Below, one piece after another: positions 34,255 to 44,004 of a DNA stretch of 64,000 nt (positions are counted from its first letter, which is position 1; each line of letters starts with the position of its first letter). Source of the DNA: Vanessa cardui (lineage: Eukaryota; Arthropoda; Insecta; Lepidoptera; Nymphalidae); contig NC_061153.1 of assembly GCF_905220365.1 (NCBI RefSeq), positions 12,364,114 to 12,428,113 on the forward strand, written 5' to 3'. The translations under genes were made by a program, and so were the position numbers. Under the pieces are notes generated by a model that was not told the origin of the DNA, made no database searches, and worked only from the letters and a program-made list of their open reading frames with translations.

Positions 34255-34940
34255 CATTTATTAGTAATAGTCACTTATAATATTCTTTTTATATAATTTA
34301 CTACTACCTACTTATCCTATAATACAACTACGTACTATATAATACAAAACCAAATATTTAAAAAAAAATAAAAATATTTTGATGCTTATATACGAATGAT
34401 TTTTTATTTCAAAGTATTTAAGTAATAATGTTTCAATTTAGTTTTAATATTTTGACTTGAAATATCTTTATACAAATACTTTATTAGTCGAGGCACAATA
34501 AAGCCGGTTGTACGCTTACCGTATTCATTGTTGGCGGACTGAGTACGTAGCCGTCTCTAAGTGATCGCTCGAGTGCATACAGGATGTTCAGTTATATTTA
34601 TTAATGAGTAGTTGAAAAATTGTTCCTTAAGTAATAAAAACTTTACTTTTTAAGAAACAGGTAAAATTTTGCAGTGTTTAAAGAGGCCCATCTCATTATT
34701 ACGATGTTGGTCTTTTATGTTAGGTGACACTAATGCTTTGACAATTTTAAGTTGAAGATTATAGATCTTATCAAGGTAGGTTTTATGTGTACGACCATAA
34801 ATACTAAGACCGTATTGCACGTAGGATTCACCCAATGCATGATATAACATAAGTTTCACCCTAAACGGGACCCTATTTTTTATTATTTTAATATATGCAA
34901 GAAACTGTCTTAAATTATCACATACTCGTTCGATGTGATT
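34255..34940 (-). pseudogene. LINE RT C-terminal fragment and 3' UTR
   Basis: On the minus strand from about 34940 a LINE thumb is open: IERVCDNLRQFLAYIKIIKN, then VKLMLYHALGESYVQYGLSI and YGRTHKTYLDKIYNLQ, ending at the stop at 34650. Shifted pieces of the C-terminus continue to about 34440 (TTGFIVPRLIKYLYKDIS). The rest to 34255 is AT-rich 3' UTR. The palm is missing. Confidence 0.7.
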
Positions 34941-34944
34941 TTTC

Positions 34945-36512
34945 GCGACAGAACTAGCGTCAGAAGGTGACGATGAGCAATTATGGAGTGAAGGTGATGA
35001 TGTTCCACTGCAAGACTATGCTTCAACTCAAACTTACGAAGGCAGAGATGGAACAATATGGAAAGACGAACCTGAGAAGGTAAGTCGAACACCTCGACAC
35101 AACATAATTCGCGGTAGTATTCATATGGTAATTCTTCCTCCCGGGCAACATATAGTAAATCCAACAGACAGTTTTCACATATTTTTCAACAAACGTATGT
35201 TAGAAATTATAGTAAAACATACCAATTCTGAAGCACATACAGTGTTACATAATCGATGGAAACCAACAGACACAATCGAAATACAAGCATTTATAGGTCT
35301 TTTATTGACTATAGGTCTCAATAAACAGGTAGGTGTCGATTTTAGAGAATACTGGGATCCGATATTTGGAAATCCGATATTTCGTGCTACAATGGAAAAA
35401 AACAGATTTGCTTCTTTGCAACGATTCTTGAGATTTGATGATAAAAATACAAGAAATCTCAGAAAATCTAAAGATAAACTTGCACCTATTAGAGAGTTAT
35501 GGGACTGTTTGAACCTAAATCTAAAAAAGGTTTATTTGTCTGGAGAAAATCTTACGATTGATGAACAACTGGTACCTTTACGAGGACGAGTATCTTTTAA
35601 ACAATATCTGCCTAGCAAACCTGATAAGTATGGTATGAAAATATGGTGGATCTGTGACAGCAAAACCAGTTATCCTCTTTTTGGTATACCATATTTAGGG
35701 AAAGAAGAACAAAATAGAGCGGAAAATTTGGCATACACTTTAGTGAATCAGTTATGTGAACCGTACTTTCACAGTAACAGAAACGTTACTTTTGACAATT
35801 ATTTTACAACCATTGAAGTTCCCAAATCCTTGGCATAAAATTGTCTCACAATAGTTGGAACTATGAGAAAAAATAAGGCCTGTATACCTCCAATTTTTCA
35901 ACCCAACAGAACAGGTGTCATTGAATCCAATATCTTTGGTTTTTCTAAAAATGTTACATTAATATCCTATGTACCAAAAAAAAAAACCGTGCTGTTATTT
36001 TCTTGTCAACGATGCATCATACTAAAGAAATAAATGTAAACAATAAGAATAAATCTGAAATAAATTTGTACTATAACTCCACCAAGGGAGGTGTTGACAC
36101 ACTCGATCAGATGGTTCATGAATACACAGTTCGGCGTAAAACAAACAGATGGCCTGTTGCGTTTTTTCAAAACATGATAGACGATGTGGGGGTTGCATCT
36201 CTTATTATATGGAAATCATTGTATCCTACTTGGAACCAGCGTAAAATGAATACCTGCAGAAAACTATTTTTACAAGAAGTAGCAACTGAGTTGGTGACAC
36301 CTCATATAAAAAGACGAAACAAAAAAGGTCTGACGAGTTATCATTTAGCAACCATCCAAGACGTAGTAGGAACATCTGATACTACACAACATCGAGTTCG
36401 CGGCTTGCTACTAACGAGTACACACTGTTATTTCTTTATGTGTGATTGTCTCAAGTTTAAAATAGTTCAGACTTTACGTTGCATTTGGAAATATATATCA
36501 ATTTGTAGCTAA
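34945..36512 (+). pseudogene. piggyBac-type transposase, two lesions
   Basis: The frame is open from about 34945 with an acidic N-terminus (SEGDDEQLWSEGDDVPLQDY), then the piggyBac core: FIGLLLTIGLNKQ, LTIDEQLVPLRGR (Asp codon 35560-35562), YGMKIWWICDSKTSY, VTFDNYFTT (Asp 35794-35796) and, in the second segment, YNSTKGGVDTLDQMVHEYTV (Asp 36096-36098). These three Asp blocks are the catalytic triad of TTAA-specific piggyBac transposases. Lesions: TAA at 35836-35838 and a shift in the A-run at about 35976-35986. After 36400 the C-terminus has Cys pairs (CYFFMCDCLKF) that may be the remains of the Cys-rich domain. I could not find the TIRs or flanking TTAA. Confidence 0.87.
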
Positions 36513-36767
36513 AGAAGTGATGAAAGTGATAGTGTTTATTTCATCCTACAACAATAAACAGTAAGTGAAATAAAGACGCAAACATTTTAATAACTTTTTA
36601 AAACTGCTCTAAATCTGCACGGTAGCAGCTCGTACCACTGAGTCATCGCGTACTGTGTCGCTCCGCGGCCATTGACCTCTTTCTACGCGTTGCTTACTCT
36701 TTTACGCTGCTGCTTTGAAGCTATCTTCGCTCTTTGTTGCTTGCCGCTTGCCGTTGTATATCAGCAA
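36513..36767 (+). other. Probable 5' UTR of the next LINE
   Basis: Between the piggyBac remnant and the LINE ORF1. From about 36620 it is moderately GC-rich (CGTACTGTGTCGCTCCGCGG) and runs into the ORF1 ATG at 36769, so it is likely the LINE 5' UTR/promoter. The first 100 bp are AT-rich. Confidence 0.4.
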
Positions 36768-36768
36768 T

Positions 36769-37418
36769 ATGAATTGCGCGGCGTGTCGCTGCGCTTTAAA
36801 CGACGGTGAAGAAGTTTTGCATTGCAGCAAGGGTGAATGTTATAAACATTACCTTCTATGTAGTGGTATAAAAACTTTTGAGTCAACCAATGCTTCTTCC
36901 TGGATTTGCCCTGAATGCTCATGCTCTTCGAAAAAAGGCGGAGATAACAGTTTAACTCCAGGCAGTCTCCATAAGAAAATTCGAGACCCAAATGTCACAA
37001 TCCGTAAAAGACCTGCGGTTGTAATTGACGAGGAGTTCCAAAATAATATTAGCATTACAGAGTTATATTTAGAAATAAAAGCTCTTCGTGACGAGATTTC
37101 GTCTCTTAAAAATCAGCTCAACCAAGCGACTGCTTCTATCATAACCTACCAAAATAAACTAGATGAGTTCTGCGTTTTACACAAAGACCCTTTGGAACAA
37201 AAAAGGAGCGGAAAGGAGCAGCAATTTCAATTGGTAACACAAGATGTAAAGTTTAAAAAACCTTGTGATCGAATCGCTGCTACAAACAAAATACCTGCTT
37301 CTAGAATAGATACCAAGCTTATGGAGTTGGAATCTTCACAATCATCGGATGAAATACCACGCAAACAGAAAAGCCAAATTTCTAATTATGTGATACATAT
37401 TAAATGTGAGTTTTGAGC
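36769..37418 (+). pseudogene. LINE ORF1: PHD-like finger and coiled coil
   Basis: Start chosen at MNCAACRCAL, directly ahead of a PHD-like Cys/His pattern: CAACRC, HCSKGECYKHYLLCSG, SSWICPECSC. A charged region follows, then a coiled coil (ELYLEIKALRDEISSLKNQL). The frame ends at 37418; the rest of ORF1 is in a different frame overlapping at 37406. The finger probably works in RNA binding or protein contacts of the retrotransposon particle. Confidence 0.78.
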
Positions 37419-37870
37419 CTGCGGCAATTGATACATTGGACTGTGAACGACAATCTCAATCGTTGGAAAAGACAGTTGATAATGGAGAATGGACTGCTGC
37501 CCGCAATAAGAGAAACATGAAGCGCGTCTCACTTCGAGGCACAGCAAGTCCGTCGTTTACGTCTTTAAAAGCTGTAGAACCTCGGAAATATCTACATTTA
37601 TGGAATATGGAATCCGATGCGCAAGATATTCTTAGCTACTTGCGACAACTTTGTCCCGAAGGAACCTGTATTGTGGAGGAGCTTTAACCTAAAGGAAACT
37701 ATAAATCGTATAAAATAGCTGTACCAGAGGCATAGTATAAGACTTGTTATTCACAAAATGTATGGCCGATTACCGCTAAAATAAAACCTTGGATACAATT
37801 TAGAAAACCTTACAACTTACCACACAATAGTAAGGTTGAGTCCCAGCAGCTCTTTCGAGACCAAATCCGA
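37406..37870 (+). pseudogene. LINE ORF1: C-terminal domain
   Basis: After a frameshift near 37410 this frame reads EWTAARNKRNMKRVSLRG and PRKYLHLWNMESDAQDILSY to a stop at 37685-37687, and the same frame then continues (PKGNYKSYKIAVPEA, a stop, YKTCYSQNVWPITAKIKPW). The last blocks are a conserved ORF1 C-terminus in lepidopteran LINEs as far as I remember. Two stops and a frameshift make it non-functional. Confidence 0.65.
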
Positions 37871-37894
37871 TAGAATCCCTCGCAGAACTAAGAT

Positions 37895-38640
37895 CATGTT
37901 TAACGTTCTATACCAAAATGTACGCGGTATTAGAACAAAGCTTAATATCTAGAGAAATAATCTCTTACAATCACCGGTTGTTATAGTTGCGGCAACAGAA
38001 ACATTTCTTGACGAGTCGATTGAAGATGCTGAGGTTTCTTGCGGTGGTTGGAGCGTAATTCGAAGAGATCGCTGCACACCTTGTGGTGGCGTCATGATCC
38101 TTGGTCGCCAAGGCATCACCATGCGACGTCAGCAAGATTTGGAAACTGATGCTGGTGAGGACTTATGGGTGTCCTTCACGCTTCACAATCGGCCCGTACA
38201 TATCTGTGTGGTATATATAAAGCCAACTGCAATTGATGCTGATTACTTAAGTTGGTTTACTAAAGTAGAATCAATCATTCACAATTTAAATGGCTTGGTT
38301 TTTATATTTGGTGATTTAAACCTTAACAGTGCGTCTAATAATATGTAAATACTGTCGCAGTGTCAGTTGTGTCTTCGGAAGGCCTAGTCAGTCCAGATTC
38401 ATATCACCCGCCCTTAGATATCTCTTTTGGTTAAGATTCCTTTCCACATTATGATCGCATCGAGTGCTGTAATATTAGTAGCTCCAAAGACTAGAACTTT
38501 AAAAAATGCAATTATGAGCTTCTAACACGCTTACTCTCTGCAACTTCTTGGAGTGAAGTCATAAATTCTGATGACACGGATACCGCGGTGTCTAACTTCT
38601 ATAAAATTATTTATAATTTATTTGATAGTTGCATTCCTAA
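37895..38640 (+). pseudogene. LINE ORF2: endonuclease, decayed
   Basis: From 37895 the frame MFNVLYQNVRGIRTKLNI starts an APE-type endonuclease; a stop follows at once. Further blocks are VAATETFLDESIED, CGGVMILGRQG and GLVFIFGDLNLNSASN (GDLN in place of GDFN). After 38346 many stops occur. Endonuclease activity is clearly lost. Confidence 0.75.
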
Positions 38641-38884
38641 GAAAGATTAAGACTTAGGACTTAGGCCAAAAATAGTTAACCAGTACCCAGTGTGGTTCAC
38701 TAAGTATTTATCAAAGAATATAAGCGTAAAAAAAACTACGTAGAATATGGAAAAGGTCACAGACAGAGTCTGATTACAGGTGCTTTTTTAATATGAGATC
38801 TTAATTAAAGGAACAAATAGCCATAGCTTATGACACCTATATAAATAATAACGAGGCTAAAATAAGGAGAAACCCTGAAAATTT

Positions 38885-40538
38885 TTGGTTCACGTGTCAA
38901 GTTTGCGTTTCAAGGGGGGACTCGAACCCGCTGTTGACGTTGATGGCGAGCGTTTGGTAGGAGCCCAAGCAGCCCAAGCGTATGCTAGTTTTTTCGCGAG
39001 CGTATTTCTCCCTGAAGTTCCGGAACTTAATAGTGATAGGGCCAGTAGTCATGGTGACTGTCATAGTAATGTTATAAATACAGAATATATTTCACCAGAC
39101 CAAGTAAAACGTAGTATAAGCAATCTTAAGCTCAGCAGTTCTATAGGACCAGATCAACTCCCACCAACAATACTAAAGAAGTATAATGAATTTGTGCGTT
39201 CCCTTACTTAAATATTTAATCTTTCTCTGAAAACAGGTGTTTACCCTTCGCAGTGGAAACTATCACGAGTCACACATATTCCTAAAACTGGGAATTGTGT
39301 AAATATTGAGGATTTTCGTCCTATAGCTATTTTGTCTTTCCCGGCAAAGGTATTTGAGAGCACTCTTAAAAATTTATTATATAAGCAAATTAATTTACAT
39401 CTCTCCGACAAACAACATGGTTTTAGAAGTAAGCGTTCAGTTAATAGTAACCTGTTGATATTAGTTGATTATATCTTCATCTGTTTAGATCGTGGGGGTC
39501 AAGTGGATGTAGTATACTTTGATTTCAGGAAGACATTTGATACAGTAAATAATTATATTTTGTTAACTAAGTTAAGTAAAATTGGTTTTGCTCCTAACCT
39601 TTTACGGCTTATATCACACTACCTGCGTGATCGTAAGCAGTTCGTACGCCTCGGCCTGTATGAGTCAGAGGAGTACTATACGCGTTCTGGAGTAAGTCAG
39701 GGCTCGATATTAGGTCCTCTTCTTTTCTTGATAATGGTCAATGACCTACCTTCGGTGCTCAGTGAAGTCAAATGTCTGTTATATGCAGACGACTTGAAAT
39801 TGTACTGCGAAGTAAAATCCGAGGCTGATTGTGTCGCTCTTCAAAAGGATATTGACGCTGTGAAAGCTTGGAGCGCGGTCAACGAAATAGATTTTAATAT
39901 TAATAAATGTTCGGTGATGACTCTCATACTTAACAAGCATCCAATCCATTTTAACTATAAATTAGGTCAAAATCCGTTACCTAGGGCGGCTCTTACAAAG
40001 GATTTAGGTGTTATGTTTGACCCCAAACTAACTTTCCATAGCCACATATCTGCGCTCGCCGCAGAATCTTTTAGGCGTCTGGGATTCGTGCTGCGCAATA
40101 CCCGTGAGTTTCATGACCGCCGCACTATAAAGCTTATATATGATTCGCTAGTACGAAACAAATTGGAAACCAGCTCTTGTATCTGGAATCCATACGAAAG
40201 TACCTATGCTCTTCTATTAGAAAAGGTCCAAAAAGCTTTCCTTAGGTACTTATACAAGCGCCTTCATGGATTTTACCCTTATCTCTTACCCAACTAATTT
40301 TTTGCTAGGTCACTTAGGATTCAATTCCCTGGAAACACGACGAGCTTTTGGCCAGCTCGTTACTATTTGTAAGGTTCTCACTGGTAGAATAGATTGCATT
40401 GAGCTACATAACAAGTTGTGTTGTTTATCTGCGACTAATAATTTTAGTCTTCGGCAATGTCGCCGCCGTAAGCTCTTATTTATCCCCTCTTGCCGCACAG
40501 TGCTCGATCTCCCTTACCGCGCACACTGTCTGCATTGA
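38885..40538 (+). pseudogene. LINE ORF2: reverse transcriptase, three frames
   Basis: Continuation of the same ORF2. 38885-39211: QVKRSISNLKLSSSIGPDQL. A stop at 39211 is followed in the same frame by TGVYPSQWKLSRVTHIPKTG, then 39332-40297: EDFRPIAILSFPAKVFESTL, KQHGFRSKRSVNSN, VVYFDFRKTFDTVNNYIL, SGVSQGSILGPLLFLIMVND, LLYADDLKLY (catalytic YADD), and the thumb LVRNKLETSSCIWNPYES. A shift near 40270 moves the C-terminus to the frame ending at 40538 (FLLGHLGFNSLETRRAFG). The wording is that of Jockey-type LINEs. Confidence 0.85.
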
Positions 40539-40828
40539 ACACCCTTTTGACGGAGACCCCTCACTGTGACATATTTGCAGATCATTGGAACATTGTTGTC
40601 AATCAATGTTTGCAGTTTTGTGAACGATATAATTGTACTATGTTTTTAAATTGACACTCTAAAAATCAATTGAGCTATATATTTATTATTAGTTTCATTC
40701 TGCTTTGTATTTAGTTTATGTAATTAGTGTTTTGTTTGTGCATTTATATAATTTTCTTAAATGTAATAATTAAAAATTAGTGTAACTGGATATTGTCCGT
40801 TCTAATTATTTCAATAAATAAATAAAAA
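40539..40828 (+). other. LINE 3' UTR and tail
   Basis: AT-rich 3' UTR ending in AATAAATAAATAAAAAAA at about 40812-40828. No other gene. Confidence 0.6.
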
Positions 40829-40834
40829 AACATC

Positions 40835-41002
40835 GAGCTCCTCAATCCTTCAAATTAATCCTTCCATAAAAGATTTATTTAACGCACTTAGACCGATACA
40901 CTACGACACCATTGTGGCAGCGACAAAAATAGTGGGAAAGTATAACTCTGAAAAAGATAGATTTGAATCACCTACATTTGCTATGAACATTTCTACTAGT
41001 AT
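40835..41002 (+). pseudogene. Tyrosine-recombinase-like protein, N-terminal fragment
   Basis: A single open frame reads INPSIKDLFNALRPIHYDTI and VAATKIVGKYNSEKDRFESP, ending FAMNISTSI at the border of the palindromic repeat (copy B). I recognise this as the region upstream of the recombinase domain in a family of uncharacterised animal proteins whose catalytic part is at 52809-54047 in this window. It is cut on the left by the LINE tail (40828) and on the right by the repeat. Both parts are on the + strand and in the right order, so they may be one gene broken by later insertions. Confidence 0.55.
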
Positions 41003-41195
41003 ATAAATAAAATTTTAACAAAAAGAAAAACCGAATTCAAACAAAACACTATTTTAAAACAAAGAAAAATGCACTAAAAAGTAATAAAAATAATTAAAGG
41101 TAAAATGAAATGAAAAATATTAGACTACTTAGAAGTCGATTTACGATTATATAACGTAGTTATAGTTATTGTTATATTTGGAACCGGTGTCATTA
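41003..41195 (+). mobile_element. Palindromic repeat family, truncated copy B
   Basis: Only the left arm is present, from ATAAATAAAATTTTAACAAA to TATATTTGGAACCGGTGTC. It carries one change in the end motif (ACCGAATTCAAA instead of ACCGACTTCAAA). The loop, right arm and tail are missing. Confidence 0.8.
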
Positions 41196-41789
41196 TTATG
41201 TTACGCTGAGATCACAAAGATGCAAAAACGTGAACCTACCTACGAATTATTTAAATAGAAAAAAAAATATTAATAATAATAAGTGAGTAATACTATAAAA
41301 TACTAATTTCTGTTTTTCTTTTTTAAATGTGTTTTAATATAATCTAAATCACAATAATATTACTTTTGATTCTTTGCATTTATCGTAAGTATAAATTAAT
41401 ATAGCGAACATATTATTACACAAGGTCGCAAGCAGGTCGAGACGTACCGTTTAACAAATATCATAACAATCAAATAGAGGTTGAAATCTATTCACTAAAT
41501 AGTCTAACCAAGTCTGGTCAATACTCCACCTTGCCAATGGGCCATGCACTGTAAGGTGAGTAGATTTGATTACATATTAAAAAACGTTATAAGATTATAT
41601 TGAATTATCATTTTATAGTTATGACATATACATATACATCTATAAAATCTCATCTATATAACTACATACAGACACACATACCTACATATTATACACACAC
41701 ACACACACACGAACATGTATATATATTCATGCATATGTATACAATTAAATATAAATCATTATAATATATTTAAATTAACAAAGATAAAT
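41196..41789. repeat. AT-rich stretch with CA and ATAC microsatellites
   Basis: No gene seen. 41625-41715 is made of ACATATACAT-like units followed by (CA)n at about 41690-41710. It likely includes the 3' UTR of the minus-strand LINE that follows. Confidence 0.45.
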
Positions 41790-43700
41790 AAAATCAATTG
41801 CTATGTTTGCTTTTGTTTATCAAGAAGAAATTTTCTGTATTTGTTTCTAAAATTATGAATTATATTTAGGTTCCTCAATGGCGGTGGAAGGTTGTTCCAG
41901 CACTTGGTGGCGGCGTATCGAAAACTACCTGAGAGAGAGGCATAAGAAGTAAATATGATTTCGATCTGGTTGCTTGTGATAAAGGTATGGTGGAAGTTTA
42001 AACTTGATTACCCCGAATAAGAGCGTCATAAAATGCAGATGCCTACGGTATTCCATTCTCATAATTCCTGCGTTATTTAAATATTGTGTGACATGCGTAC
42101 GTGGAGGTATATCGAAGCAATATCTCGCACAAGCATTTTGCACCTTTTGCCCACCCACCACAACATCGGCGTAATTTTGATTTGGATAATACTAATGTGT
42201 CAGTAGGCGGATTCTTACATTTACTTTTAAAAACTTTCTTATTTGGTATAAAACTTTTAGACGATAAAAGCAACTTTTAACTGTATTATGAATATGTTTT
42301 TCAAATCTAAGGCCATAAGTACGCCAAGATTATACGCTTCTGTAACTCTTTCAATTGATTCATCATGAATTTTAACCATAGGTATTTCCCTTGATATCAG
42401 TTGTATTTGATTCGCCGTGCCTAGTATTACAAATTTAGACTTTTGTGGATTTAGCGCTAAACAATTTGCTTCTGACCAACCTGCTATGTTTTTTAAATCT
42501 TCATTTAGCTTAAGTACAGCATTATGAGTTTCATTAGGTGGAAAAGATATATATATTTGTATGTCGTCAGCGTACATATGGTAACGGCAGTTTTTTAAGA
42601 CCTTTGTTACGTCAGCGCAATATATAATAAACAGTAGAGGACCAAGTATCATTCCTGGGGGGTACACCTCTAAGAACTTGCCTACATTACGATGATTTTA
42701 TGGTGCCATCTTCATGTTTAAGTTCTACGGTTTGCGTTCTACTACCCAGATAACTGGTGAACAATTGTATAGCTTCTACGCTAAGTCCATAGTAGTATAG
42801 TTTAGCTAGTAAAAGAGAGACGTTAATCGTATCAAATACCCTAGAGTAATCCAACAAAACCAGTATAGCGCCATTACCTTTATCTTGCGCGTTTAATATT
42901 TCGTCAACCACATCAATCAGTGCAGTTGCAGTACCGCGATGTTTACGGAATCCTGACTGTCTCATGGGTAATATATTATTGGTCTCTAGAAAATCAGATA
43001 GCTGATTATATACTATTTTTTCTAATACTTTGGATAAACATGGCAGGATACTTATTGGCCGTAGATCCTTATTTTCTGAGGGATTATTATTTTTAGGGAT
43101 AGGCTTAATTATCGCTTTCTGCCATATTATAGGAAATATGCTCTGGGTAATAGAAAAATGTTTTTGCTCATTATGCCTCATATTCAAGAAATTATTACTA
43201 CTATAATTAATATGTATAGTAGTAATAATTTCTTGAATATGAGGCATAATGAGCAACAACATTTTTAGAGATATTCCATCGGCCCCAACAGCATTTGATT
43301 TAATACTACTTATTAATTTATTGACAACTGTACAATCGATTGTTTTGATGTAGAATGTAGCATCACCATAAAGTTGACTGTTAAAGTATGCTATATCAGT
43401 TTGAGAAGCATGAGGCCTGCCTGGTAGTTGGAGAAAGTGATCATTAATACCATCTGGATCATCAAAATGAGCGGGCAAAAGTTTGTCTTTCTTATTATTA
43501 AAGTTGACATGGCGCTTAATATGTGACCATAAGTATCGCGAATTTTTGTAATTATTATTAATAAATAAAGTAAAATAAACCGTTTTTTCTGTATTTATGG
43601 CCGATTCTACTGATATTTTAAGTTGCTTATAATAGTTAACATGAGCTTCTATCTTCGTACTACGGCATCTAATTTGTGCTTCATTTCTCCGTCTCATCAT
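41790..43700 (-). pseudogene. LINE ORF2: linker, RT and C-terminus, minus strand
   Basis: From 43700 the minus strand gives a linker (NSRYLWSHIKRHVNFNNKK), then RT: KSNAVGADGISLKMLLLIMP, an inverted duplication, IFPIIWQKAIIKPIPKNNN, DLRPISILPCLSKVLEKIVY, MRQSGFRKHRGTATAL, VLLDYSRVFDTIN. A stop at 42687 and a shift in a C-run near 42655 precede GMILGPLLFIIYCADV and YHMYADDIQIYISF (catalytic YADD). The block usually PQGSILGP reads PPGMILGP here. Thumb and C-terminus continue in shifted frames to about 41800 (FRYAATKCWNNLPPPLRNLN). CR1/L2-like by wording. Confidence 0.85.
43154..43266. repeat. 52-bp inverted duplication inside the LINE RT gene
   Basis: 43154-43205 is the reverse complement of 43215-43266 with one mismatch; the innermost 42 bp are perfect and the spacer is 9 bp. 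On the minus strand, 43266-43215 codes the expected RT sequence (LLLIMPHIQEIITT) and 43205-43154 is an inverted second copy that still leaves the frame open. It is the same kind of lesion as 669-893. Confidence 0.92.
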
Positions 43701-44004
43701 TAATTTTCTTTTTTAATTTAAAATACAACATCCACAGGCTCGCAGATGCCCGTGCCTTTTTTTACCTTTTATATTCAATTACATTTTGGCGTTTTATATT
43801 TTATACTAAACATCAGCAGATCTTCGCTGGAAATCATTATTGTCGTCTTCTTGGGAGACGTGGCCCACACTGATTTTTTTTTTGAATGATATATACGTAC
43901 GTACATATATATAATAAATAATATATAATAAAATAATATATAAACTATAATAAATAATATATAAATAAAAATAAATAAATATAGCAGTATATGTGTTCGA
44001 ATTA
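43701..44004. other. Spacer, AT-rich
   Basis: 43810-43880 has a short repeat-like phrase (GGGAGACGTGGCCCACACTG) followed by a T-run; 43885-43985 is nearly pure A/T (ATATATAATAAATAATATAT). No gene. Confidence 0.4.

Noticed and set aside
34910..35164. Minus-strand 84-codon ORF
   Set aside because: Antisense of the acidic piggyBac N-terminus.
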